A stretch of 28,617 nt of DNA from JAVBNU01 sp964617065 (GCA_964617065.1 CAZTVM010000012.1:1-28617); one strand, 5' to 3'. Shown: positions 7,050 to 15,140, counted from the stretch's first letter. A program made the numbers and translations. Notes: generated from the sequence alone by a model not told the origin.

Positions 7050-8854
7050 TTTTTATTTATATCTTTCTTAACTTCATTTTCGATATTATTTTGATTTGCT
7101 TGACTGCTTTTTATCGCTTCTATTATCGATGGTGCTACGTTCATATTTCCCTGAGCTAAAAATCTTTCCGGATTTTCTACGCCCTTCTGCTCCCAATACC
7201 ATTTGAACACTTCTTGCCAATTCATAGGCAGTACACTGGCGAATTTTTCAAATGCTAGTGCCGTATTTTCAGCATTATTCATCTTTTCCATTAATGAATT
7301 TCTATCAGAATAACTATACTGATAACTACCTTGACGAACATCATTATCAACTATCAATGTTTCATTTTTTCCATCTTTATTTACGTAAAGTATTTCTGGC
7401 ATAAACTTAAAATTAGCCAACAATGCTGCTGTCTTTTCAACTATTGGTAATATCAAATCCTGATTAATTATGTCAATTAACATTGCTAAACGTATATTCT
7501 GACCTTGGGTTTTGACAGCTACTTCCGTTGCTGTAACATTGTTTTTATCAAGTTGCCCTGACATATTCGGATATATGCCGCTTACATCTGCTATTATTTT
7601 ATCTAATTCAACTATATCTTTTAAATAAATATCTGACTTAAAATTCATAGGCGTCAATGGTACATTTTGGTACAAATTTGGGTCATACACTATTACTTTG
7701 CCGGGGTATAACTCTATCTCTGCGTCTGTAAAAAATCCCTTTGGTGCGTATATCGGTGGATTTTCATTTAATGATTGCATATCCAACGTTCTATTGTACA
7801 AGCTTTCTTGCATCATTGCCAAATCATATATACTTTGCAAAGGACTTATTGATCGCTTTGTATCAGGGTCTATTAAATAGTATCCATAAACAAATGGATT
7901 TTCGACAAATTTATTCTTTTCAAATCTTATAATATATTTTCTTGCTAGCACGACTACATGCATGTTTGTCAGCAATTCACCATTGCCTAACCTTATATTT
8001 CCCCAGTGTTCTAGTATTTCTATGCCATCACCATTCGTTAAATTTTCTCTTAATTCATACGCATTCTGGTTTGAAAAACTACTGCTGGTATTACTTTTTC
8101 CTGTACTCGATATAAAATCAACCAGCATTTCCTTACACTCACGACTTATTCTGTACAATGAGTTGTTCATTATTTCTTCTGGCGACTTGAAGCTTTTTAA
8201 AATCTTCGGACAATTATCCCAATTGTCTATCTGCGTCGTGTCAAATACAAAATTTACAGGATTTACCTCATATACATACGGATTGTCGTAAGTATTTACA
8301 TCTTCTGTCACAAAACCTTCTGTATTTTCATTAAAATTCAATTTTACTAGTTTTTCAAAAAAATTTAGTGGGCGTCTCACCTGCTTTGTATTTTTTTTCC
8401 ATCCGACAAACGCTAGTAAATCACCATACAATAAACTATTATCTATTATTTTATCTAATCTTTTGACTAATTTCATCTTCTCAAATACGTCTACTAACGC
8501 TGCTTTCTGCCTGTTTGAATTACTGTCTGACTGATTATTCTCTCCTGAAACGTCAAACATTGAACCTGGTTTTGAATATACGTTTCTCCAAATATACGCT
8601 TTTAGTGTTTGGTAAAGCATATAAACTTTGCAAACTTTGGCTTTCGCCTTCCAATTTTTTTTTGACGTTGTGTTTGAAAAATCATTTTTAAAAAATATTT
8701 CATTGATTAATTCTTCTGATTTTTGCAACTGTTCTAAACGTGCTTCTTGCCAATTATCATAATCTCTTGAGATTTTCTCTACTAAATTGCTTTGCATATT
8801 TGTATCTAATTTCTTTTCTACTCCTGCCTTTTCATAAATAAATTCACAAGTCAT
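7040..8854 (-). CDS. phage portal protein
   Basis: This is the dodecameric head-vertex channel through which DNA is packaged and ejected. The protein is 604 residues from ATG 8854, which has AAGGA six bases upstream. A TTG in frame at 8878 would add eight residues but lacks such a site. Features of podophage-type portals: a helical N-terminus, a 'VYEVNPVNFVFDTT' segment near residue 205, and the central wing/stem region with YNRTLDMQSLNENPPIY and GKVIVYDPNLY. The Gln/Asn-rich helix near SGIYPNMSGQLDKNNVTATE is the usual portal signature. The C-terminus is Asn/Lys-rich. It lies 25 bases downstream of the small-terminase-like gene, and its last codons overlap the metallopeptidase gene on the other strand. 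Confidence 0.87.
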   Translation of the reverse strand: MTCEFIYEKAGVEKKLDTNMQSNLVEKISRDYDNWQEARLEQLQKSEELINEIFFKNDFSNTTSKKNWKAKAKVCKVYMLYQTLKAYIWRNVYSKPGSMFDVSGENNQSDSNSNRQKAALVDVFEKMKLVKRLDKIIDNSLLYGDLLAFVGWKKNTKQVRRPLNFFEKLVKLNFNENTEGFVTEDVNTYDNPYVYEVNPVNFVFDTTQIDNWDNCPKILKSFKSPEEIMNNSLYRISRECKEMLVDFISSTGKSNTSSSFSNQNAYELRENLTNGDGIEILEHWGNIRLGNGELLTNMHVVVLARKYIIRFEKNKFVENPFVYGYYLIDPDTKRSISPLQSIYDLAMMQESLYNRTLDMQSLNENPPIYAPKGFFTDAEIELYPGKVIVYDPNLYQNVPLTPMNFKSDIYLKDIVELDKIIADVSGIYPNMSGQLDKNNVTATEVAVKTQGQNIRLAMLIDIINQDLILPIVEKTAALLANFKFMPEILYVNKDGKNETLIVDNDVRQGSYQYSYSDRNSLMEKMNNAENTALAFEKFASVLPMNWQEVFKWYWEQKGVENPERFLAQGNMNVAPSIIEAIKSSQANQNNIENEVKKDINKNQA

Positions 8855-8879
8855 ATAATTTCCTTTCTTTTTTGACAAC

Positions 8880-9287
8880 TTAAATTTTGTTTTTGTCTAA
8901 ATTTTTTACTATATTTATTTTCGGTAAATTAACCTCACCAGCATCTTTATCCATACCCAATGAAACTCTTTGACCCTTTTGTATTTTTTCTAATGCTGCC
9001 ACTATTTTTTGTAATGCACCCAAATCAGGCTCGATATCATTCTCTAAATATGATTTCGTCAACGCCCTCAGTATCCTCGCACAATCTTCGTACATCTTTA
9101 AGTGTTCTACATTATAATCTAGTTCATTAACTGACCAGTTCTCTTTTTCTGCATGTCGTTTTATTGTTGTCACTGCTACATTATATTCTCTGGCAATTTC
9201 ACTTATCTTTTTCTTCCCTGATAAATAATCACGCTTTATCGCTATCCAATCTTTTGAATGACTTTTTTTTATAACTTTTTTTTTCAT
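8880..9287 (-). CDS. terminase small subunit-like HTH protein
   Basis: This 135-residue protein starts at ATG 9287 (AAGGA upstream). Residues 25-52 contain a clear helix-turn-helix (KKISEIAREYNVAVTTIKRH), the same arrangement as in small terminase subunits, which recognise the packaging site. The rest is helical (LEKIQKGQ region), suitable for oligomerisation. It comes directly before the portal gene, the usual place for terS, although terL is about 7.5 kb away at the other end of the head module. It could also be a plain DNA-binding regulator, but position favours terS. Confidence 0.72.
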   Translation of the reverse strand: MKKKVIKKSHSKDWIAIKRDYLSGKKKISEIAREYNVAVTTIKRHAEKENWSVNELDYNVEHLKMYEDCARILRALTKSYLENDIEPDLGALQKIVAALEKIQKGQRVSLGMDKDAGEVNLPKINIVKNLDKNKI

Positions 9288-9379
9288 ATTTTTTCCTTAA
9301 TTTTTTATTGTGCTGAATCCCCAATCTGACTTTACAGTTCTTCTTCTATCAAAATTCAGTGGTCTTTTATTGTAAACTT

Positions 9380-9409
9380 TTGTTAATAAAAAGCATTTTT
9401 TTTTATAAA
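9380..9409 (+). promoter_or_regulatory. candidate sigma-70-type promoter for the 681-aa gene
   Basis: TTGTTA (9380-9385) and TATAAA (9404-9409) are separated by 18 bases in the 228-base divergent spacer, giving a leader of about 100 bases before the ATG at 9516. In DNA this AT-rich such matches arise easily, so the call is tentative. A second TATAAT at 9418-9423 lacks a convincing -35. Confidence 0.35.
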
Positions 9410-9515
9410 ATTGTTTTTATAATAATACGAGGAAATATTAGGACGTTAATTAGATTTTTAATCGTTTATATTAGAAAATTCAAATTAATTAGGAAAGAAT
9501 ACAGAGGATAAAATC

Positions 9516-11561
9516 ATGGGATGGGGATCAAAACACACAAATTTAGGTAACGGTGCATTTTCACCTGTTTGCAACTATGTAGGTGGTGCTGGCTTCCAAC
9601 CACGATATGCTGGCAATTACGGTGGCGGCTACGGTGGTTATAGCTCAGACTTTGGTGACTCTTCGTCATCATTATGGAGCTCTTATCCACCAGTGAACTT
9701 TGCTCAAAACTCCAATTTCATAGGTCAGAATGCCGGCTGTGTATCTAGAGGTTCTGATTCTTCATCAGCTTCTACAGGTGCTACAACTTCTACAGCTTCT
9801 ACAGGTTCAGCTGCAGGCTCAACTGCAGGAACTGCTGGTACTCAATCTGCTCAACCTAAATCTAATGTCTATGACGTCAAGTGTGACTCAATACCCGATA
9901 ATTTGACCGTGTATACGACAGCGGCTATTGTGTCTGATAATAGATGGATCTCACCACATGGTGATAAATTAGCTGAGCTTGATGAAAAAACACTTAGAGC
10001 TGTCGATGATTCTAATTTACCTGAATCAGTAAAAAAAGTAATAAAAGACCAAATTAAAAGAGGTTCCGGAAATCGTCTTCATACTGCTACGACTAATGCG
10101 TATATGCTCGCTTATAATCTCGAAACGGCATTAGCTAACAGAACACCTGACAGTACTCCTGAGCAGTTTGTTGCAGGTGTTTTTCATGAATTGCATGCTA
10201 ATCCCGGTAGTGATAATCCTGCCTATATTGGATATATGTTGGAATATTTGAATCAGTATTGTGCGCAAAATCCTGATCTGCAAGCTGCATTAGGGCTGAA
10301 AAACGGGCAAACTTTTGTTGACAAATTTGTTGTTAACACGCCGCAAGAACTTGAAAATGCTACTTTAAAAATAGGTGATTCAACAAAAAATTGTGGACAA
10401 ATTCTCAACCAATGGCGCAGCCAGTTAGCGCTTGATCCGTACGTAGCCAATGCTGTAAACTTAGTTCAATCATACCCTACTTCTACTTCTGTTAAAGATC
10501 ATTGTAAAAAAGGACCTAAAGCTGATGATTTACAACTTGCTCGTGACTACGTCAAATTACTGGAAGAAGATCCTAGCGAAGAAATAATGAAAGCGATTTT
10601 AGATAATTTAGTAGATTTGCCTGATAATGGAAAATTTATGTTTGTCGCTTCGTATTTATCTGAATACTGTAGTAAAAGACATCCTGAATTATTACCCTTG
10701 ATGACTAAAAGCGCATCAAATCGACACATGCGATTACAGATTCGAATGGAAAAATTGGCTAGTGACTCAGCTACAGCGACTAATGAACCTAAATCTGCTC
10801 TTTGGTGGAGCAATCTCATGAACGAAACTCTAAAAAAAGCAAAAGAAGAAGGCGAGTCAGAATATTTGGAACTGTTAAAAGCTGTCAACTTTAGCGAGGA
10901 ACAAATTCAACCTGTAACTTTAGGACTTACAACGGATAATATGAAGACTGTTTATGCTAGTATCAAAAGTATATTGGAGAATCGTCATGAAACTGATGGC
11001 TGTTTAAAAAATACTCAAAAAATCTATGAAGAAATAACTACCGAAGTAACTGGCTTTAAATTTGTACCTGCTTCTGATAAACAACGTGTAATTGCATTCA
11101 TGATACAACAGGTAATTAAGGGTCATGCAAAATCACCTGAAGAACTAAAAAACCGGGAAAATTGTAAATGCAATGACTCATTGATATCGTGTTATGATGA
11201 TAATCATGCAGGCTGGGCTGCTAACCCTAGTGTTCCTGCAGCTATGTACAATTCTGTAGTCAGTGCAGAGGTTGATCAGGGGATAGCTGAACAGAATATA
11301 TTTGGTGGCAACAGAACTTGGACAGAGGCTGTATTAGATGCAGGTACTTTTGATAAGGTAAACGAGTCTGCTAAAAGCTCACCTGGATTTACCTGTCTTA
11401 CAGGTTCTTCTTCAAAAGATGAGCTCGATGTATTTTCAGGCGTACCTGAGTATACCTCACCAAAGCTGCCATTGCCAAGCAAACGTACAAGTACACTTGA
11501 ACCCAAAAAAATTGATGTGCCTGTCCTCGGGAAAAAGAGTGATGCATCATCTGCTTCTTAA
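9516..11561 (+). CDS. large hypothetical protein with Gly/Tyr-rich and Ser/Thr-rich head (681 aa)
   Basis: I do not recognise this protein. The ATG at 9516 follows AGAGG by about eight bases. Residues 1-50 are Gly/Tyr/Asn-rich (GGGYGGYSSDF). Residues 75-115 are a low-complexity Ser/Thr/Ala/Gly linker. Residues 120-610 are mostly helical with scattered cysteines, and the last 60 residues are Ser/Pro/Lys-rich and probably disordered. It has no N-terminal signal peptide or membrane span. A HELH stretch (224-227) is not a standard metalloprotease motif. Like the 427-aa protein it combines low-complexity linkers with a folded core, and it is divergent from the small-terminase-like gene. Possible roles are an injected internal protein, a large accessory protein or a host-interaction factor; none is shown. 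Confidence 0.75.
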   Translation: MGWGSKHTNLGNGAFSPVCNYVGGAGFQPRYAGNYGGGYGGYSSDFGDSSSSLWSSYPPVNFAQNSNFIGQNAGCVSRGSDSSSASTGATTSTASTGSAAGSTAGTAGTQSAQPKSNVYDVKCDSIPDNLTVYTTAAIVSDNRWISPHGDKLAELDEKTLRAVDDSNLPESVKKVIKDQIKRGSGNRLHTATTNAYMLAYNLETALANRTPDSTPEQFVAGVFHELHANPGSDNPAYIGYMLEYLNQYCAQNPDLQAALGLKNGQTFVDKFVVNTPQELENATLKIGDSTKNCGQILNQWRSQLALDPYVANAVNLVQSYPTSTSVKDHCKKGPKADDLQLARDYVKLLEEDPSEEIMKAILDNLVDLPDNGKFMFVASYLSEYCSKRHPELLPLMTKSASNRHMRLQIRMEKLASDSATATNEPKSALWWSNLMNETLKKAKEEGESEYLELLKAVNFSEEQIQPVTLGLTTDNMKTVYASIKSILENRHETDGCLKNTQKIYEEITTEVTGFKFVPASDKQRVIAFMIQQVIKGHAKSPEELKNRENCKCNDSLISCYDDNHAGWAANPSVPAAMYNSVVSAEVDQGIAEQNIFGGNRTWTEAVLDAGTFDKVNESAKSSPGFTCLTGSSSKDELDVFSGVPEYTSPKLPLPSKRTSTLEPKKIDVPVLGKKSDASSAS

Positions 11562-11638
11562 GACAGAATTGTCATGCAGTCACAGAAACGATTTTGACAC
11601 AAAGTCTTATTTCAATGAGGCTGACTCTAAAAGAAAAA

Positions 11639-11696
11639 CTACGCAGTAGTTGATTAACGGCAAAACAACCAAAATTTTGCTGTTATTACTGCGTAG
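11639..11696 (-). terminator. long two-part hairpin; terminator of the 143-aa gene
   Basis: The outer stem CTACGCAGTA (11639-11648) pairs perfectly with TACTGCGTAG (11687-11696). The inner stem AACGGCAAAA (11656-11665) pairs with TTTTGCTGTT (11675-11684) with one wobble, around a nine-base loop. On the minus strand the hairpin is followed by TTTTTCTTTT, so it can end the leftward transcript. It overlaps that gene's stop codon. On the plus strand no T tract follows, so it would stop the 681-aa transcript poorly. Confidence 0.6.
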
Positions 11697-12117
11697 AGTT
11701 GTTATTAAGAGGAAGATAGATATGTTTTATAACTTTTTTTTGCTCATTAAAATCAACTGCACTTTGGCAAATTTCTAAAATATTTCCTTTTTTGTCTTTA
11801 ATTTCTTTATTTTTACCGTAAATCCAGTTCATATTGCTTTTTGATCCTTGCCTTGGCGATATCGGGTAGCAATCTAATTCATTTGAAATAAGTAAATATT
11901 TTACATATTCAATTGCATCTTGATTTTTCTTTCTTATAGTACGTCTTTTTAATGTAGATATATTAGTTTGAGTCAATTCTGCAATATATGCATGACATTG
12001 CTCATTTTTGCTCGGACATTCATATATAATTTCCAAAATTCTATCCTTATAATAATTACTCGATTTTAAAACATACGTAGCATCGGCTCGATGATACGCC
12101 CCACAGCAAAAAATCAC
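11686..12117 (-). CDS. hypothetical Cys-containing protein, possible Ogr/Delta-like zinc finger
   Basis: This 143-residue protein starts at GTG 12117, with GGGAG eight bases upstream. The N-terminal 50 residues hold C4, C5 and H9, and later the pair in ECPSKNEQCHAYIAEL. The order (Cys cluster, His, 'Lys-Ser-Ser', acidic strand, Cys...Cys, aromatic/Ile) recalls the Ogr/Delta zinc finger of P2-like phages, which activates late promoters. The cysteine spacing differs (six residues between the last pair, where Ogr has four), so the match is weak. The C-terminal half (NWIYGKNKEIKDKKGN) is unfamiliar. It is the last gene of phage character before rpsP and points leftwards. Confidence 0.6.
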   Translation of the reverse strand: MIFCCGAYHRADATYVLKSSNYYKDRILEIIYECPSKNEQCHAYIAELTQTNISTLKRRTIRKKNQDAIEYVKYLLISNELDCYPISPRQGSKSNMNWIYGKNKEIKDKKGNILEICQSAVDFNEQKKVIKHIYLPLNNNSTQ

Positions 12118-12270
12118 AATACTCGCTCCCTTTTACTCATCAACTCACTTCGCTAAATATATTTCAAACCGTAAACCGTGCTACTGTGATGTCTAAGTTG
12201 TTTTATAAAACTATTATTACCACGCAGCTTCTATCTGTAAATCATTAATCATTAATACAATTAGGGAATA

Positions 12271-12325
12271 AACATGGCTTAAAATGCAAGCGAGATAGCT
12301 GTTATCTCCTATTTTAATTCATGTT
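12271..12325. repeat. 55-nt imperfect inverted repeat (three-part stem)
   Basis: Three arms pair in register: AACATG (12271-12276) with CATGTT (12320-12325), TTAAAAT (12279-12285) with ATTTTAA (12311-12317), and GAGATA (12292-12297) with TATCTC (12303-12308), around a five-base loop GCTGT. Nineteen pairs in all, separated by small unpaired patches. No T tract follows on either strand, so it is not a normal intrinsic terminator. It could be a structured leader, a recombination site or a protein-binding site. Confidence 0.6.
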
Positions 12326-12412
12326 AATATTTCTTAATAAATAATTGTTAAGTGCTAATATGCAGAAAATACTTGATTATAAATTTTCTTTATGGTTACA
12401 TAGTATTTGTTG

Positions 12413-12432
12413 AATGACGTAATTATGTCATT
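12413..12432. promoter_or_regulatory. near-perfect 20-bp palindrome upstream of rpsP
   Basis: AATGAC, then TAATTA at the centre, then GTCATT: 18 of 20 positions are symmetric, the exception being one G/T pair. It lies 40 bases upstream of the rpsP start. It looks like a dimeric repressor operator, or the binding site of a symmetrical recombinase. Confidence 0.45.
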
Positions 12433-12471
12433 TATTACTAGACAATGTTAAATCATGGAGATACCTTACAA

Positions 12472-12870
12472 ATGGTAAAAATAAGATTAAAAAGGCTCGG
12501 TTATAAAAATAATCCAATTTATAGAATAGTTGTTATTAACTCTAAAAACAAAAGAGAAGGTGCGCCTATCGTTGAATTAGGTCACTACAATCCTAAAACT
12601 AAAGAAATGAAATTGGACAAAGCTACTGCTTTGGAATGGATTAGTAAAGGTGCTCAAACATCTGATACTGTCAAATATTTGATTGACAACTGTGATGATG
12701 AAGGCAAGCTCATCTACAAAGTTAATGATGAGGTCAAACTATCTAAAAAAGCTAAAGCTAAAATAGCCGCCGACGAGGAAACGAAAGCGAAAGCCGCAGA
12801 AGAAAAAGCAGCTGCGGAAGCGAGTCCTGCTGACGATGCGGTTGAGGGCGCAGATTCGCCCACAAAATAA
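12472..12870 (+). CDS. rpsP: 30S ribosomal protein S16
   Basis: S16 binds 16S rRNA early in 30S assembly. The start is ATG 12472, giving the canonical MVKIRLKRLGYKNNPIYRI; GGAG lies 11 bases upstream. An in-frame ATG at 12445 would add nine residues that the family lacks. The core (residues 1-80, including ELGHYNPKT and the 'ALEWISKGAQTSDTV' segment) is fully conserved. The last 40 residues form an Ala/Lys/Glu-rich extension beyond the usual 80-90 residue length, as seen in some lineages. It is followed by its own intrinsic terminator and is not linked here to rimM, trmD or rplS. Confidence 0.96.
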   Translation: MVKIRLKRLGYKNNPIYRIVVINSKNKREGAPIVELGHYNPKTKEMKLDKATALEWISKGAQTSDTVKYLIDNCDDEGKLIYKVNDEVKLSKKAKAKIAADEETKAKAAEEKAAAEASPADDAVEGADSPTK

Positions 12871-12898
12871 GTTTTTATAGGGAAAAGAACACTTATTT

Positions 12899-12927
12899 AA
12901 CCGCTTAAAAAATTTAAGCGGTTTTTT
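12899..12927 (+). terminator. rho-independent terminator after rpsP
   Basis: AACCGCTTAAA (12899-12909) pairs perfectly with TTTAAGCGGTT (12913-12923) around AAA, followed by a T run to 12927. The glycosyltransferase gene starts 18 bases later, so it either has read-through or a promoter inside this short gap. Confidence 0.88.
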
Positions 12928-12944
12928 ATTAAGGATTTTAACGT

Positions 12945-13925
12945 TTGAATAATTTACACAAAAAACTAAAAATTTTAGCTATTAAACCTCTTAGTATCGG
13001 CGGTAGGCTTACAATGTCAAGTCTTTACGATGGCTTTGATTCTTCTGATACTAATATCGTCTTTTTTGATAAATTATCAGAGAACAATCATCAACTTGAA
13101 AGTATTTTAAAAAACAATGTTTTCGACTATATTGTCGGCTACGACTTTAGCGCATTGAAAATCAAAATTGACAACAAACTCAGAACTAAATCGATTAACT
13201 ATTTTTCAGACGTTATCGAAGATAATCATTCAGGAAACTACTGGAAAAATTATTATAAGTGTTTATTTATGCCGGATAACTACACATTCTACTGGGATAA
13301 AGAGCTGTATACAATGAAAAAACATGAAATAAAAAACTTGTTTTATATGCCCCACTTCGTCAACTGCGACTTGTATAAAAATCTTAATTTGCAAAAAGAA
13401 CACGATATTATGTTTGCAGGTCGCTTAGATACAGATTTTCGTCTCGATTTTTTCATTAAATTGATAAAAAAGTTCGAATTTCTTAATATTTCTTGGTTTG
13501 CTATAGAAAAACACTTTAATGATGCTCTTTCTCGCTGTTCTGAGCCTGACATGAAACTTCTTAAGAAGGTCTATAAAGGATTTATCGACAATGAAAAAGA
13601 TATGGCTCTCGAAATTAATAAAACTAAAATCGTCGTAAATATGAATGCTCAAGGTATTTCATCTCTTAATTATCGTACTATGCAAACTCTTGCTTGTGAA
13701 ACGCTGCTTTTGAGCGACTATCGAGCGGAAGTCGATGATTTGTTTGAGTTGAATGTCAGTTTTGTTTGCTATGAAAATTTTAATGATATTGTAGAAAAAA
13801 TATTCTTTTACCTTGAAAATGCAGCTGAATACCAAAAAATTGTAAAAAATGCTCGAAAAATCATCGAAATTAATCACAACTCAAAAAACTCAGTTAAAAA
13901 GATGATTAAATTAACAAGAACTTAG
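12945..13925 (+). CDS. CgeB-like / family-1 glycosyltransferase
   Basis: This 326-residue protein starts at TTG 12945, with AAGGA nine bases upstream. The C-terminal half carries the GT-B signature of CgeB-like glycosyltransferases (Glyco_trans_1_2). It has a nucleotide-binding domain starting DIMFAGRLDTDFR (near residue 150), then SSLNYRTMQTLACETLLLSD, then DDLFEL and the helical tail YLENAAEYQKIVKNARKII. The N-terminal half is a divergent Rossmann-like domain (KILAIKPLSIGGRLTMSSLY). It probably transfers a sugar from a nucleotide sugar to a cell-surface glycan or protein; donor and acceptor are unknown. It is 27 bases upstream of dapL and likely cotranscribed with it. Confidence 0.78.
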   Translation: MNNLHKKLKILAIKPLSIGGRLTMSSLYDGFDSSDTNIVFFDKLSENNHQLESILKNNVFDYIVGYDFSALKIKIDNKLRTKSINYFSDVIEDNHSGNYWKNYYKCLFMPDNYTFYWDKELYTMKKHEIKNLFYMPHFVNCDLYKNLNLQKEHDIMFAGRLDTDFRLDFFIKLIKKFEFLNISWFAIEKHFNDALSRCSEPDMKLLKKVYKGFIDNEKDMALEINKTKIVVNMNAQGISSLNYRTMQTLACETLLLSDYRAEVDDLFELNVSFVCYENFNDIVEKIFFYLENAAEYQKIVKNARKIIEINHNSKNSVKKMIKLTRT

Positions 13926-13952
13926 TAAAAAATAATATAAAAAGGAGAAAAA

Positions 13953-15140
13953 ATGGAAACTAAAGTTAAAATAATCCCTTCGGATAAAGTTTTAAAATTA
14001 CCAAAATATATTTTCACAGAACTTGATGAGTGGAAAGAAGAAGCCAGAGCTAAGGGTGCAGATCTTATAGACTTAGGTATAGGCAACCCTGACGGTGCTA
14101 CACCATACACGATTGTAGATGCAGCAGTTGAATCATTGAAAAAGCCAGAAAGCCATGGTTATCCTTGTTTTAAGGGTAAAATTGATTTCCGTATTAGTAT
14201 TTCAAAATGGCTTAAAAGACGCTATAACCTTGATATTGACCCAAATACTGAGGTTCAAACGCTCAGTGGTGCAAAAGAAGGCTTAGCACACATTGCACTT
14301 GCATATACTAACCCCGGTGACGTAAACATTGTACCTGACCCCTATTACCCTGTTTTATCTCGTGGCACATGGATTGCGAGTGGAGATGTATTTCACGTTA
14401 AGTTAGAAGAAAAAAACGGCTATTTGCCTGATTTGGACTCAATTCCTGATGAAGTTGCTGACCGTGCAAAATTATTCTTCTTAAACTATCCTAATAATCC
14501 AACAGGTGCTATTGCTCCACGTGAATTTTTAGAAAAAGCTGTCAAATTTTGTACTAAACACAATATTTTACTAGTTTCAGACTTGGCTTACGCTGAAATA
14601 TGTTATGGCGGTGTTCGTCCACTAAGCATATTTGAAATTGAAGGTGCAAAAGACATCGCTGTTGAGTTTCATTCATTTTCAAAAACATTCAACATGGCAG
14701 GTTGGCGAGTTGGCTTTGTAGTAGGTAAAGAAGAATTTATCAAAACAATTCATGCTTTAAAATCAAATATAGACTACGGTACTTCTACTATAGTTCAAGA
14801 TGCAGCAATTCAGGCTATTTCGATGGATTTTTCTAACGCTAAACATATTACCCAAAATTATGAAAGAAGAAGCAAGTTTGTCGCTGAACGTTTGAAAAAA
14901 CTAGGTTGGGACGTTAAACCACTAAAAGCTACTATGTATTTTTGGTTAAAAGTTCCATCAGGTCATACTTCAAAAGAATTTTGCAAAATGGTTTTAGATA
15001 AAACCGGCGTAGTACTGACTCCTGGTATTGCTTTTGGTGACTACTCAGATGGCTATTTTAGATTATCTATTGTCCAACCTGATGAAAAATTAAATGAAGC
15101 ATTTGACAGATTAGAAGCCGCAAATATTTGTTACAATTAA
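13953..15140 (+). CDS. dapL: LL-diaminopimelate aminotransferase
   Basis: A PLP enzyme that converts tetrahydrodipicolinate and glutamate directly to LL-diaminopimelate, feeding peptidoglycan and lysine synthesis by the short DapL route. The protein has 395 residues, a normal length, and a firm start (AAAAGGAG before ATG). Seen: IDLGIGNPDGATP near residue 40, SGAKEGLAH (phosphate-binding region), NYPNNPTGA, SDLAYAEI, and the Schiff-base lysine K244 in HSFSKTFNMAGWRVGF. The C-terminal YFRLSIVQPDE holds the carboxylate-binding Arg. It belongs to aminotransferase class I/II; the overall sequence is most like the DapL group, but a different keto-acid specificity is not excluded. Confidence 0.85.
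   Translation: METKVKIIPSDKVLKLPKYIFTELDEWKEEARAKGADLIDLGIGNPDGATPYTIVDAAVESLKKPESHGYPCFKGKIDFRISISKWLKRRYNLDIDPNTEVQTLSGAKEGLAHIALAYTNPGDVNIVPDPYYPVLSRGTWIASGDVFHVKLEEKNGYLPDLDSIPDEVADRAKLFFLNYPNNPTGAIAPREFLEKAVKFCTKHNILLVSDLAYAEICYGGVRPLSIFEIEGAKDIAVEFHSFSKTFNMAGWRVGFVVGKEEFIKTIHALKSNIDYGTSTIVQDAAIQAISMDFSNAKHITQNYERRSKFVAERLKKLGWDVKPLKATMYFWLKVPSGHTSKEFCKMVLDKTGVVLTPGIAFGDYSDGYFRLSIVQPDEKLNEAFDRLEAANICYN

Larger units (their letters stand above)
12118..12471. other. gene-free stretch between phage part and rpsP
   Basis: I see no coding region, tRNA or known RNA here. It contains the 55-nt inverted repeat at 12271-12325, the 20-bp palindrome at 12413-12432 and the rpsP ribosome-binding site GGAG at 12457-12460. 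The phage/host boundary probably lies in or near it. Confidence 0.6.

Noticed and set aside
10185..10196. HELH at residues 224-227 of the 681-aa protein as a metalloprotease site.
   Set aside because: The zinc-peptidase motif needs HExxH. Here only one residue separates Glu and His, and no other ligand pattern is visible.
12445..12471. Longer rpsP start at 12445.
   Set aside because: It would add nine residues before the universal MVKIRLKRLG start of S16, and no ribosome-binding site precedes it.
12118..12471. A tRNA or small stable RNA as integration target before rpsP.
   Set aside because: No cloverleaf, tmRNA or SRP-type signature was found on either strand; only the inverted repeat and palindrome were seen.
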